A stretch of 64,000 bases of DNA. Origin: DATBLQ01 sp036555325 (GTDB lineage Bacteria > Pseudomonadota > Alphaproteobacteria > Rhizobiales > Aestuariivirgaceae). Every line of letters begins with the position of its first letter. Position 1 is the first letter of the stretch. The position numbers and the translations under genes were made by a program. Shown one piece after another: positions 25,773-35,160 of the stretch. The notes under the pieces are model-generated. The model was not told the DNA's origin and did not search any database. It saw only the letters and a list, made by a program, of their open reading frames with translations. Where the stretch lies: contig DATBLQ010000005.1 in the NCBI GenBank assembly GCA_036555325.1, forward strand, positions 1 to 64,000, written 5' to 3'.

Positions 25773-26868
25773 TTTGGGAACTCCCAGGCTGTAACAGAAG
25801 AGGTGCATGCAGATCCCAACTGATCCACACTTGCGCACCGACCGGGAAGACTTGCATGGCTTCTGCCGGCATTTCCGCCTTCAGTGGTTCTGCTATGCCG
25901 TTGACGGCAACCTGATAGGCGTGGCCAGAACCTCGATAGGCAAAGTCCTGAACCACACCGGCAAGACCTCCATTCAGGACCTTACCAATCGGCTGAATCC
26001 GAATGGCTTCGGGCCTTACGACCATCGAAGCTTCTCCGGGGCTTAGTGGCGGCTTGCTTATGCGCAGCTTCAGCGTCTGCGTGGCTAGTTGCACGACTGC
26101 TTCCCCATTCTCGATGCTAAGAATTTTCACCGGAACGACGTTGGCATTCCCTACGAACCGAGCGGTAAAGGTTGTAGCGGGAGAACGATATATTTCATCA
26201 GGCTTTCCAACCTGTTCGATTTGCCCCTTGTTCAGCACGACGATGCGATCGGAAAGGGCCAGTGCTTCTCTCTGATCATGCGTGACATACATGAATATGG
26301 CTCCCACCTCCCTGTGCAGTCGTCTCAGTTCCTCTTCCATTTCCAAACGTATAGCCAGATCGAGAGCAGAAAGCGGTTCATCCAAAAGAAGCACTCGCGG
26401 ACGCAGGATGAGCACTCGCGCCAGAGCTATCCTTTGCATCTGCCCGCCGGATAGCTCGTGGCTTTGCCGGTGCTCGAACCCCTGAAGTCGTACAAGCGCC
26501 AGCGCCTTGCCAACTCTCTTCCTTACCTCCTCCTCCGATAACTTTTGCAGCCGCAAGCCAAATGCAACGTTTTCCGCGACACTGAGATGTGGGAACAGCA
26601 TTGATCGCTGGAAGACGGTATTCGTGGGGCGTGTGTGAGGAGGAACGCCTGTCAGGTCCTGACCGTTCAGGAAAATCCGCCCTTTGGACGGGCGAATGAA
26701 GCCTCCAATTATCCGCAGAAGCGTGGTCTTTCCACACCCGGATGGGCCGAGCAGGGTAATGAAATCCCCCTGTTTTACTGAAAGATTGATGTCATGAAGG
26801 ACCTCAACCGCACCATAAGAGTGTGAAACCCCTTCTATTCGCAGCTCATCTGCACTCGCGGGTCTCAT
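25762..26868 (-). CDS. ABC importer ATPase, PotA/FbpC type
   Basis: 368 residues: Walker A GPSGCGKTTL, Q-loop TVFQ, signature LSGGQMQRIA, Walker B VLLLDEPLSALD and H-loop THDQ, followed by a TOBE region (VVRPEAIRI). Start at ATG 26868 inside an ATGA overlap with the permease; a longer frame to 27000 is inside that gene. It powers the PotB/PotC-like permease pair of the same operon. Confidence 0.92.
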   Translation of the reverse strand: MRPASADELRIEGVSHSYGAVEVLHDINLSVKQGDFITLLGPSGCGKTTLLRIIGGFIRPSKGRIFLNGQDLTGVPPHTRPTNTVFQRSMLFPHLSVAENVAFGLRLQKLSEEEVRKRVGKALALVRLQGFEHRQSHELSGGQMQRIALARVLILRPRVLLLDEPLSALDLAIRLEMEEELRRLHREVGAIFMYVTHDQREALALSDRIVVLNKGQIEQVGKPDEIYRSPATTFTARFVGNANVVPVKILSIENGEAVVQLATQTLKLRISKPPLSPGEASMVVRPEAIRIQPIGKVLNGGLAGVVQDFAYRGSGHAYQVAVNGIAEPLKAEMPAEAMQVFPVGAQVWISWDLHAPLLLQPGSSQNGQ

Positions 26869-27665
26869 GCTTCCGCCACCGTGTGCTGTCGTCTGAGAGT
26901 GAGAAAGAACGCCACCGCGAACAGGAGTAGCGTCACGACCAAGAGCAGCGTCGAGATCGTGTTTATTGATGGGTCGATGGTACGTCGGATTCCAGACCAT
27001 ACGAACATAGGTAGAGTAGACTCAGAGCCGATGACGAAAAAGGTAATGACGAATTCGTCGAAGGAAAGAGCAAACGCAAGAGATGCAGCCCCCAACAGCA
27101 CCGACCATATTTGCGGCATGGTGACCCGCCAGAATACCGCCCATGAGTTCGCGCCGAGATCTGCCGCTGTCTCCTCTAGGGCAGGGTCAAGCCGATCCAG
27201 CGCTGCTTTGGCGATCAGCAGATAATAGGGGAACACATAGATCAGGTGCGCAATGGTGACTGTCGCCAGAGAGAGGTGGATTTCGAGCTGAGCAAAAAAT
27301 ACCAAAAGTGCCAGACCCAAGAACAAACCCGGTAAGGTGATGGGTAAGAAGAACAGCACTGTGAACAGTCTTTGCCAACGCGGTGAGATGCGGCTCAACC
27401 CATAGGCAGCCATGGTGCCAAGCACGAGCGTCATACCGGCGGAAGCCAGGCCGACAATCAACGAGTTGTAGGCCGCGTTCCGAAACTCAGCGGATCCTAA
27501 AACCTGGCGATACCAGCGCAGAGAAAAGCCGGTAAATGGAAAGGAAAGGGATGGCGTCGCATGGAAGCTGAAAAGTATCACGATGAAAAGAGGCGCAAAA
27601 AGAAAGATGAGCGATGCGCCGGTTATGAGTGCTGTGAACGGACTTGCCTGCGACGAATTTCTCAT
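26865..27665 (-). CDS. ABC importer permease, PotC type
   Basis: 266 residues, six membrane segments (first: ALITGASLIFLFAPLFIVIL), with an EAA loop reading EETAADLGANSWAVFWRVTMP. The ATG at 27665 overlaps the upstream permease gene by 4 bp; the longer frame to 27944 is a shadow of that gene. Confidence 0.92.
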   Translation of the reverse strand: MRNSSQASPFTALITGASLIFLFAPLFIVILFSFHATPSLSFPFTGFSLRWYRQVLGSAEFRNAAYNSLIVGLASAGMTLVLGTMAAYGLSRISPRWQRLFTVLFFLPITLPGLFLGLALLVFFAQLEIHLSLATVTIAHLIYVFPYYLLIAKAALDRLDPALEETAADLGANSWAVFWRVTMPQIWSVLLGAASLAFALSFDEFVITFFVIGSESTLPMFVWSGIRRTIDPSINTISTLLLVVTLLLFAVAFFLTLRRQHTVAEA

Positions 27666-28570
27666 GTGCTCCAACGGATGCGACCGAGCCCCGATCTCTG
27701 AATAGAGATCTGCGTTGCAAGGAAACACAAAACGAAACCTATCAGCATGAGAATGCTCGTGGCTGCGCCTATTGGCCAGTTTCCGATTGCCTTGAAATTG
27801 GACTGGATCTGCACCCCGAGCATTTGCCCGCCGGTGCCGCCGATCAGCTGTGGGGTGACGTAATCGGAAGCGGCCAACACGAACACAAACAGAAAGACGG
27901 TTGCCAAGGGCTGTACCATGAGGGGTAGGATTACGCGGCGCCACCGCGCTGTTGAGTTGGCTCCGAGATCCTGGGCCGCATCGAGATAGTGGGGCTCAAG
28001 AGGCCGGAAGGCCGCAAACAACACCAGCACGACATAAGGCAGGAATATATGAACGAGAGCGATGACGACGGAAAACCAATTGTAAAGAAGGAACGTCATC
28101 GGCTCATCGATAATACCGAGCCTTAGAAGGCTTAGATTGATCACACCGTTGGATCCAAGAATGGTGCGCCAGGCGTAAATGCGAACGAGATAGCTCGCAA
28201 ACATTGAAGCTGTGATCAAGAATAACAGCGGGAGCTGCAATCGCCCGGCGCGGTAGCGAAGCCAGTATGCAACGGCGAGCCCAAAAAAGGTGGAGATCGC
28301 CGCTGTCATAAACCCAATCACGATGGAGTTGGCTGCTAAGGTCCAGTTCAGGGAAGAGCTCAAAGCCGCCTTGTAGGCATCCAAGGTGAAGGGCAGGGAG
28401 ACCGAGAACAACCCGGCCGTCAGAAAACTGTAGATCGCGAAAATCAATAGCGGAGCGAGAAAGAAAATTGCCGCCAGCATCGCCAGCGGCATGATGAGCA
28501 AGGTTGGCGAAGCCGTCGCCGGGAGGAAGGACTGCCAGGCTATTCGCCTTTCGAGGCGGGTTATACTCAT
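27662..28570 (-). CDS. ABC importer permease, PotB type
   Basis: 302 residues with six membrane segments and the EAA-loop equivalent DAAQDLGANSTARWRRVILP. It starts 9 bp after the binding-protein stop. TCGATAA, the half-site of the upstream operator, happens to lie at its start (28570-28576). Forms a heterodimer with the PotC-type permease. Confidence 0.92.
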   Translation of the reverse strand: MSITRLERRIAWQSFLPATASPTLLIMPLAMLAAIFFLAPLLIFAIYSFLTAGLFSVSLPFTLDAYKAALSSSLNWTLAANSIVIGFMTAAISTFFGLAVAYWLRYRAGRLQLPLLFLITASMFASYLVRIYAWRTILGSNGVINLSLLRLGIIDEPMTFLLYNWFSVVIALVHIFLPYVVLVLFAAFRPLEPHYLDAAQDLGANSTARWRRVILPLMVQPLATVFLFVFVLAASDYVTPQLIGGTGGQMLGVQIQSNFKAIGNWPIGAATSILMLIGFVLCFLATQISIQRSGLGRIRWST

Positions 28571-28579
28571 CGATAAGTA

Positions 28580-29713
28580 TTAGCCGGCTGCTTTCACCTC
28601 TTGCCAAGCTGCCAGCACCCGTTCGCGCGTGACATACTTGTCAGATTTCAGCGGTGGATCTTCTTGTAGCGGCGCCAGGGCAAAGAACTCCTCCAGCCGA
28701 TCGTATGGGTAGAGGCTGGCAATCGTCGGATCGAGCTGCTTCTCCGCTCCGCTAACAACAACTCCGCCGACCAGGGCCTTTGCCATTGCCGCCTGAACTT
28801 CCGGTCTTAGGGTTTCGTTGATCCACGCATACGCTGTATCTTCATTGTCCACCCCCGGCGGGATGGCGTAGGCGTTCGAAAAAGCAAGTCCCCCGCCGTT
28901 CTGCGGCCACACCGTCTCGATGGTCTTCTTGCCCGCATCCGTCGCAAACGACTTGTAAGCGGCCCATCCCAGGAACGCCAATACGATATCTCCGGCAATG
29001 AAGCGTGTGGAAACATCTCCATAAGAGGCGGAGACACCCTTCGTTTGTTTGGCGAGATCCTTCAGCCAGTTTGTCACCTTGGTGAAATCGTCTTCCGTCA
29101 TCCGCGAAGAGTTAAGCCCGAGCACTCGCGCCGCCTGGCCATAGGCGCCGAGCGCATCATCCGGCATCCCGACTTTGCCTTTGAATTTCGGGTCGAACAG
29201 AATGTCGTAGGAAGTTGGCGCTTCTGTTATGACGCTCGAATCATAACTGATGCCAACCGCGCCCCAATCGCAGGGAACGCCGGTCCTGGTGCCATCGGGC
29301 TCCACCCAGATGTTCTGCACGTTCGAGCCGAAGAACGGCAGCAGGTTTTTTAAGTTCGGGATTTTCGATACATCAATGGGCTTTAGAATCTTAAGCTCGC
29401 GGTAAAGTTCCTTGTAGGACGAGCCATAAGTGATGAGGTCGAGACCGGCACCCCCGCCACCGAGTATTTTCGCTTGAATGTCATCATGCGATCCCATGTA
29501 GGTCGCCTGCACGTCGACCCCGTTCGCCTTCTTCCACTCCTCCATAGGCCCCGGAAAGTCGTAACCCTCCCACGACATCAGATGAAGCACTGAATTTTGT
29601 GCCAAAGCCGAGGCGCGAAACGAGGGCCACAGTCCGGTAGCCACGGCTACCAAGGATCCATATTGCAAGACCTGGCGACGCGTTAACTTTGCAGCTCCTT
29701 CTGTCCGTCTCAT
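28580..29713 (-). CDS. ABC importer periplasmic binding protein, PotD/spermidine type
   Basis: 377 residues with a Tat-like signal (LTRRQVLQYGSLVAVATGLW, cleavage after SALA). The mature fold of the spermidine/putrescine-binding family shows LHLMSWEGYDF, YGSSYKELYRE and GVPCDWGAVGISYDSS. The ATG at 29713 follows a strong GGAGGAAGTG site; a longer frame to 29797 has no signal character. The ligand is probably not a polyamine, since the operon contains a hydroxyacid dehydrogenase and an aldolase. Confidence 0.9.
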   Translation of the reverse strand: MRRTEGAAKLTRRQVLQYGSLVAVATGLWPSFRASALAQNSVLHLMSWEGYDFPGPMEEWKKANGVDVQATYMGSHDDIQAKILGGGGAGLDLITYGSSYKELYRELKILKPIDVSKIPNLKNLLPFFGSNVQNIWVEPDGTRTGVPCDWGAVGISYDSSVITEAPTSYDILFDPKFKGKVGMPDDALGAYGQAARVLGLNSSRMTEDDFTKVTNWLKDLAKQTKGVSASYGDVSTRFIAGDIVLAFLGWAAYKSFATDAGKKTIETVWPQNGGGLAFSNAYAIPPGVDNEDTAYAWINETLRPEVQAAMAKALVGGVVVSGAEKQLDPTIASLYPYDRLEEFFALAPLQEDPPLKSDKYVTRERVLAAWQEVKAAG

Positions 29714-29729
29714 CACTTCCTCCCTTTTA

Positions 29730-30806
29730 TTATGTCTGTTGCGCACGCGGCCGCCGCTCAAAGCCTGTGCCCGAGGCGAAGCGGCTGAGTTTCGCAAGCC
29801 ATTCCGGCTGCTGCGTGATGCCCTTGTTCACGATGTCCTTGGGAATTTTGCCGGCGAAAACGTCGAGGACCGCTTGGATATTGGCATTCGCGCAGCCGGA
29901 ATACAATTGATCGGTCCAGCATAACGCATGGGGTGTCAGCACGGCATTCTCACACGCCAGAAGCGGATCATTTTCGCTCAAGGGCTCCTGTTCGAACACA
30001 TCGAGGCCGGCACCTGCAATTCGCTTGCTTTGAAGCAACTCTGCGAGTGCGGCCTGGTCCACGATCGCTCCGCGCGCCGTATTGATCAGTAAGGCAGTCG
30101 GCTTCATCAGGCTGAGGCGGTTCCTGTCGAGCAAATGCCGGGTAGATGAGTTCAGAGGGCAATTGATGGTTAGAATGTCCGATTGCCGTAGGACGGTGTC
30201 GAGATCCGCCATTTCAACACCGAGCTCCCGAGCGATGCTGGCGTCCACGTAGGGGTCATAGGCAATTGGTCTCATCTGAAGCGGGGCTGTAATGCGAAAC
30301 ATCTCCCGAGCTATGTTGCCGAAACCCACTGAGCCCAAGACTTTGCCGACCAGGCCAGTTCCGTTGAAGTCGGTAACCTGCGCCCACCCCTTGGGCCCTT
30401 GTCGGCACAGGCGTTCTTTCTCCATGAATTTCTGGGTGAGGACGAGGATGTGGGTCAGAATCGCGACAGCCACCGGCCGACGAACGCCGCTTGGTGTTAT
30501 CACCAATGCGACATTGTTGGCCGTGCATGCGTTGACATCGATCGTATCGTAGCCGACCCCGAAACGCGCAATGAGCGCAAGCCTCCCGTTCGCATGGAAG
30601 CTCTCTGTGGTGATTGCTCCGCCCGAAAATAGGAGCGCATCAACGTCCCTGATCTGCTGCGCGGTAATTTCCGAACAATCCTGCAGGTAGTGCAGGTCGA
30701 TCTTGGTGTGCTGTCGTAAGGGATCGAGATCAAAGCCCGGGAACGCGAAGTCCCCGTTCGGCTTCACAAAATCTCCCGTGAGAGCGACGTGCAATCTGTC
30801 GGTCAT
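29730..30806 (-). CDS. D-isomer-specific 2-hydroxyacid dehydrogenase
   Basis: 358 residues, D-3-phosphoglycerate dehydrogenase superfamily. Substrate domain with LIARFGVGYDTIDVNAC, NAD-binding loop VLGSVGFGNIAREMF, catalytic INTARGAIVDQAAL (arginine and following segment) and a histidine in LTPHALCW. It lies between the GntR regulator and the binding protein in one transcription unit. It probably interconverts a 2-keto and 2-hydroxy acid related to the aldolase substrate. Confidence 0.88.
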   Translation of the reverse strand: MTDRLHVALTGDFVKPNGDFAFPGFDLDPLRQHTKIDLHYLQDCSEITAQQIRDVDALLFSGGAITTESFHANGRLALIARFGVGYDTIDVNACTANNVALVITPSGVRRPVAVAILTHILVLTQKFMEKERLCRQGPKGWAQVTDFNGTGLVGKVLGSVGFGNIAREMFRITAPLQMRPIAYDPYVDASIARELGVEMADLDTVLRQSDILTINCPLNSSTRHLLDRNRLSLMKPTALLINTARGAIVDQAALAELLQSKRIAGAGLDVFEQEPLSENDPLLACENAVLTPHALCWTDQLYSGCANANIQAVLDVFAGKIPKDIVNKGITQQPEWLAKLSRFASGTGFERRPRAQQT

Positions 30807-30846
30807 GGTCCCCGGCGTCTACGCGTCCACAAACAGGTGTTTCAAT

Positions 30847-31503
30847 TCACACTTTCTCCTCAACAACGACCTGATCGATCCACCCAAGTGCGAGCTCGCG
30901 CGCAATTGCTTCTGCGCGTTCAGCATCATGGGCGGCAATCGCATCAATCAACGGAACATGACAGTCTGTCTCGTGACCTTCGGAAGAGAACAAATTTTCA
31001 GCGAAGGTAAGCGCGAGCGCCATGCGCGGATGAATCTGGGCGAAGATTTCGGTGAGCAGTCCATGACCGCTCAGCCGATAAATGGCTTCGTGGAGTTGCA
31101 GATGCGCATCAGTTAGGGAGACGAGATCGCCGGCTTCTTCTGCAGTTCTCATTCGCGCAAGCAGGCGCCGTAGATCTTGGACATCTTTGGACGTGGCTTT
31201 CGATGCCGCAAGACGAGCGGAGAACGCATCGAGCACGGCTCGCAGGGTGAAAAGCTCGTGTAGTTCACGCCCGTGAACGCGAGAAACAAAAGTGCCTCGA
31301 TTGTGAACCTTGACCACCAGCCCTTGACGCTCAAGCAGCGCCAACGCTTCCCGAATTGGGGCTTGGCTGATCCTGAGTTGCCTGGCGATCCGGGATTCGA
31401 CAATTCTCTCGCCCGGAACCAGCTCCCCGCCCAGTATGGCGTCTCTCAGAAGATGAACGACCTGATCGCGTTTGGACGAGGACAATAGCGCGGTGAGCTT
31501 CAT
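30847..31503 (-). CDS. GntR family regulator, FCD (FadR) subfamily
   Basis: 218 residues: winged HTH at 10-75 (LRDAILGGELVPGERIVESR, ISQAPIREALALLERQGLV) and an FCD ligand domain with the metal histidines (DAHLQLHEAIYRLSGHGLL). First gene of the minus-strand operon. A near-perfect palindrome lies directly upstream of its ATG, indicating autoregulation, with the imported compound or a product as inducer. Confidence 0.92.
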   Translation of the reverse strand: MKLTALLSSSKRDQVVHLLRDAILGGELVPGERIVESRIARQLRISQAPIREALALLERQGLVVKVHNRGTFVSRVHGRELHELFTLRAVLDAFSARLAASKATSKDVQDLRRLLARMRTAEEAGDLVSLTDAHLQLHEAIYRLSGHGLLTEIFAQIHPRMALALTFAENLFSSEGHETDCHVPLIDAIAAHDAERAEAIARELALGWIDQVVVEEKV

Positions 31504-31520
31504 TTATCGACTATCGATAA
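31504..31520. promoter_or_regulatory. Palindromic operator upstream of the GntR operon
   Basis: TTATCGA-CTA-TCGATAA: two exact 7-bp arms around 3 bp, ending at the ATG of the GntR gene. The size and position suit a GntR-dimer site controlling the seven-gene operon. Confidence 0.7.
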
Positions 31521-31699
31521 TCGAGGGAAGGGCGTCAAGCTTCATAACTCGGCAAAAGCCGCCACTTTCTGGTCCCCATTGACCGAGCATCCCGATCCCG
31601 AGGGGCCGCTCAGATTGGCCGGTCGGCTTGACAACGCAGGGAAAATGTTCTCCTTTTGTTCCAAGCTCTTTCTAACGCCGCAATTTTGGGAAGGCCGAG

Positions 31700-32947
31700 A
31701 TGCCAGCGACGGCCACCATCCTCCACGCTGACCTGGATGCATTCTATGCCTCGGTCGAGCAACTGCTAGATCCCTCGTTGCGAGGGAAGCCCATCGCGGT
31801 AGGTGGCGGAGTGGTGCTCGCCGCGTCCTACGAAGCCAAGGCTTTTGGAGTCCATGGCGGAATGGCAGGACGGCGGGCGCGTGAGTTCTGTCCGCAACTC
31901 ATTTTCGTGAGCGGACATTTCAAGGAGTACCAGCGACTGGGCGACGCCGCCATCCGAGTGATTGGCGATTTCACGCCACTCGTTGAGCGGCTTTCCATCG
32001 ATGAGGCCTTTGCGGATGTAGCGGGCTGCACCCACCTTTTTGGTTCGCCGGCCGAAATTGCGAACACGATCCGGCATCGTGTACGAATGGAACTTGGGTT
32101 GCCGATCTCGATCGGAGTCGCACGCACCAAGCATCTCGCAAAGATCGCGTCCCAGGTGGCCAAGCCCGACGGACTGGTGGTGGTCGATCCTGAGACTGAA
32201 CTCGATTTCCTTCATGACCTGCCGGTGGAGTTGATGTGGGGCGTAGGTCCGATGACCAAGGGCCGATTGGCGGAGATTGGCGTCCTCACCATCGGGCAGT
32301 TGGCGGACGTCAGGGGTGCGACGCTGGAATGCTTGCTCGGCCGTGCGGCAGGAGAGAAGTTGGCAGCCCTCGCATGGAATCGCGATCCACGGGAAATCAG
32401 AACGCGTCATAGATCGCAATCGGCGGGAGCACAATCGGCGATCGGCAGGAGACCTGCCGCAGAGCCGGTGTTCCGACCCACGCTTCGCCATCTTGCTGAC
32501 AGAATTGGGAGCCGGCTTCGGGCAAAATCCCGGCCCGGCCGAACCGTTACCGTGCGTGTGCGGTTCGCCGATCTTCGCTCTGTGACACGCTCTGTAACGC
32601 TGCCCGCACCAATTTCGGCAACCGCCAGTCTTGCCGAGATCGCCGAGGACTTGGTGCGGAAAGCTCTCGCCGATCACTTCGATGAAGACACTATCTCGCT
32701 CTTGGCAATTTCGATGTCCAACCTCGAAGAGCACTGGCAAATGCAGCTCGAACTTCCCCTTGGACTAGAGGACGAAAATCGCCGCCCTGGCACCCAGAAA
32801 GGCATGGCGCGCTGGTTGGCTGACTGTGCCGCTGACAAGATTCGCGATCGCTTCGGATGGGACGCCGTCGGATACGGACGGATCGCATCGGCGATTTCTG
32901 CCTCTGTTCCGGACGAATTTCGCGAACTCGCCGAAAAAGATCTATGA
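31700..32947 (+). CDS. dinB: DNA polymerase IV (Y family)
   Basis: Error-prone translesion polymerase. 415 residues; catalytic metal carboxylates in HADLDAFYASVE (D11, D13) and LSIDEAF, helix-hairpin-helix region (LPVELMWGVGPMTKGRLAEI), and little-finger domain from about 240. The ATG at 31700 follows GGGAAGG. Divergent from the GntR gene. The 415-residue length is normal for the longer alphaproteobacterial DinB. Confidence 0.93.
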   Translation: MPATATILHADLDAFYASVEQLLDPSLRGKPIAVGGGVVLAASYEAKAFGVHGGMAGRRAREFCPQLIFVSGHFKEYQRLGDAAIRVIGDFTPLVERLSIDEAFADVAGCTHLFGSPAEIANTIRHRVRMELGLPISIGVARTKHLAKIASQVAKPDGLVVVDPETELDFLHDLPVELMWGVGPMTKGRLAEIGVLTIGQLADVRGATLECLLGRAAGEKLAALAWNRDPREIRTRHRSQSAGAQSAIGRRPAAEPVFRPTLRHLADRIGSRLRAKSRPGRTVTVRVRFADLRSVTRSVTLPAPISATASLAEIAEDLVRKALADHFDEDTISLLAISMSNLEEHWQMQLELPLGLEDENRRPGTQKGMARWLADCAADKIRDRFGWDAVGYGRIASAISASVPDEFRELAEKDL

Positions 32948-32960
32948 CGGTTTATGCGGT

Positions 32961-33240
32961 TTATAAGGCTTTCGGACGTCTGCCTTCTGCGGCAAACTCA
33001 CGGATGAGTTCCTCGTAAGCCGACAGCTCAGGAACCCCTTCAAAACTGTGCTTTGCAGGAGTGCTTGCCCAGGCAAGCTTCTCTGCAGTGAACGTCTCCA
33101 CAAAGGGTTCCACCCAATGGTGGTCGTCAAGCATTGGAGCGCGAACATTGACAAACCACTCCATGCCAATGAGCCTTGTGAACATCCAGGGCAGGCATCG
33201 AGGGCAGAAGAAGTGCATGTCCCGATTCAATCCGCCCAAG
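32961..33240 (-). pseudogene. C-terminal fragment of a GFA/CENP-V-domain protein
   Basis: About 91 residues, from MHFFCPRCLPWMFTR through the acidic-aromatic HHWVEPFVETFTAEKL to a natural C-terminus (EFAAEGRRP), match the distal half of a GFA-family protein. The first zinc-binding CxC and the N-terminal strand pairs are absent; upstream sequence in frame is unrelated. A 5'-deleted gene. Confidence 0.7.
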
Positions 33241-33380
33241 ATCGGCGCTCCTGCCACGACGAGTACGACAAGCATTGAGCAAATCCTGGGTGTCGTTGGC
33301 GCCATCAAGGGACGGGAAAATTCACGCACGTCCGACGAGCGAGCGTTCGACGATCCACTATCCTGTGCTAGCGTGACAGC

Positions 33381-34001
33381 ATGCTTGCCGACCTCCTTGG
33401 CGTCGCCGGTCTCACCGTCTTGATTATGATTGCCCCCGGGGCCGACCTTGCACTCGTGACTCGGAATACAGTTATGGGTGGCAAGAGCGCCGGAGGCTGG
33501 ACAAGCGCGGGAATCCTGACCGGTAACTTGGTCCACCTGACGTATTGCTTGCTTGGTGTTGGATGGATTGCAAACAGTACCGTGGCTTTCACGATCCTCA
33601 AGCTCGCAGGGGGTGCGTATTTGATCTTTCTTGGGCTTCAAAGCTTTCGCCCGAGTTCGAACGTGGCCGAGGCAGTTCAGGCATCAACACCCCGGAGCCG
33701 GATGTGGTGGGTGCAAGGGCTGCTGAACAATTTGCTCAATCCAAAGGGCCCACTGTTTTACCTTGGAATGCTTGCAGTGTTCGTGCATCCGGACTCAACC
33801 ATTGTGTACCTGGTATTGCTCGTATTCACGACCATCGGTGTCAGTGCAGGCTTTTGGGTGTTGTTTGTATATGTGCTTCAAATATCCAGCGTACGTGATC
33901 GCCTGCTCGCATCAGCTCAATTGGTAAACTGGTCACTCGGAATTGTCCTGATTGCCCTGGGGGTTCGACTGTGGCTCGCAGAGGTGCCGGGCCTACAGTA
34001 G
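33381..34001 (+). CDS. LysE/RhtB family amino-acid exporter
   Basis: 206 residues, six hydrophobic segments, with the family hallmark at the first helix (VLIMIAPGADLALVTRNTV) and GAYLIFLGLQSFR. Exports amino acids or related metabolites. Its end overlaps the convergent ada gene by 9 bp. Confidence 0.9.
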   Translation: MLADLLGVAGLTVLIMIAPGADLALVTRNTVMGGKSAGGWTSAGILTGNLVHLTYCLLGVGWIANSTVAFTILKLAGGAYLIFLGLQSFRPSSNVAEAVQASTPRSRMWWVQGLLNNLLNPKGPLFYLGMLAVFVHPDSTIVYLVLLVFTTIGVSAGFWVLFVYVLQISSVRDRLLASAQLVNWSLGIVLIALGVRLWLAEVPGLQ

Positions 34002-35060
34002 GCCGTGCTTCTCTGGCGATTGGTGTTTGCGTTCGTGATCCAGAAGCCAGCGCTTCTTGGCCACCCCGCCACCGTAACCGCCAAGTTCCCCGTTGGCGTT
34101 GATTACACGGTGACAAGGAATGGCGATGGCGAACTGATTGGCTCCGTTGGCCTGGGCAACAGCACGCACGGCACGGGGTCTGCCGACCGTTTGGGCGAGT
34201 TGTGCGTAGCTGCGCGTCTCGCCTGCGGGAATTTCACGAAGTGCATCCCATACGGTGTTCTGAAAGGTCGATCCAAGGCGGACCAGCGGTGTTTCGAAAT
34301 GCGTCGAACTGCCATCGAAATATGCGGCAAGCTCGGCTTCGATGCAGGCAATCGGTGGCGTGCGCCCGGGAGCAATGCCCGCCTTTAGGCGGGTTCGCAA
34401 TCGGTCGATCTGTCGTTCCAGACCGCGGCAATCGGCAAAATCGAGGAGATAGAGTGCGCGATCATCGGCAATTGCAGTCATCGGACCTAAGGGAGTGTCG
34501 AACCAGGCTGCAAATAGAACTCGAGTCTTCTGGCTCACCGGAGGTGCTCCCATAATCCTGCTGAAGGCATCACGAAAGCCGCTTCCCGACTCATAGCCCG
34601 CATCAATCTGCGCCGCGATCACTCGCTCTCCGGCACGAATTGTCTTGAACGCCTCTCCCAAGCGTCGGGCCCGCGCGTATTCGACAAATGTCATTCCGAA
34701 TCGCTTGCGAAATTGGCGCCGAGCCGTCGAAGCGTGAATGTTGAGTCGATCGAAGTCGGCATCGCGCCAACGTTTGGCAGGATCGCGTTCGACGGCCTCG
34801 ACAAGCTCGCGTACGACGGTGGACGTTTCATTGGGATGTGACAGGGGACGGCAACGTTTGCAGGGACGAAACCCTGCGAGCATCGCTTCGCGGGCGTTCT
34901 TGAAAAACTCGCAGTTTGCTTTCTTGGGTGGCGGGGCGGGGCATGTCGGCCGGCAGAACACGCCGGTCGTCCGAACCGCAACATAGAACACCCCTTCATA
35001 GGCGGGGTCCCGCCTGGTAAGGGCTGCGTAGAGTGTTTCCGGGTCAAGCCGATCGAGCAT
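33993..35060 (-). CDS. ada: Bifunctional Ada: methylphosphotriester sensor, AraC-type activator and O6-alkylguanine-DNA methyltransferase
   Basis: Removes methyl groups from DNA and, once methylated, activates adaptive-response genes. 355 residues. The N-terminal zinc site has C36, C40, C67 and C70 (FCRPTC, CKRC), with C36 the methyl acceptor. An AraC-type HTH covers ~85-180 and the C-terminal methyltransferase has the PCHRVI active site. The ATG at 35060 is preferred to an in-frame TTG two codons earlier. Confidence 0.95.
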   Translation of the reverse strand: MLDRLDPETLYAALTRRDPAYEGVFYVAVRTTGVFCRPTCPAPPPKKANCEFFKNAREAMLAGFRPCKRCRPLSHPNETSTVVRELVEAVERDPAKRWRDADFDRLNIHASTARRQFRKRFGMTFVEYARARRLGEAFKTIRAGERVIAAQIDAGYESGSGFRDAFSRIMGAPPVSQKTRVLFAAWFDTPLGPMTAIADDRALYLLDFADCRGLERQIDRLRTRLKAGIAPGRTPPIACIEAELAAYFDGSSTHFETPLVRLGSTFQNTVWDALREIPAGETRSYAQLAQTVGRPRAVRAVAQANGANQFAIAIPCHRVINANGELGGYGGGVAKKRWLLDHERKHQSPEKHGLL

Positions 35061-35160
35061 TCCCAAAGTATAGGAAAATCAAAAGGCCCTTGCGCCGAAA
35101 TTCGAGCAGTTATGTCGACCTATTTTTGCGAGCTTCCGGCCGTCCGGCAGCACGCGATGG

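Noticed and set aside
32961..33641. 226-residue minus-strand protein
   Set aside because: Only the last ~91 residues match the GFA family; the rest is the antisense of the lysE gene and intergenic DNA.
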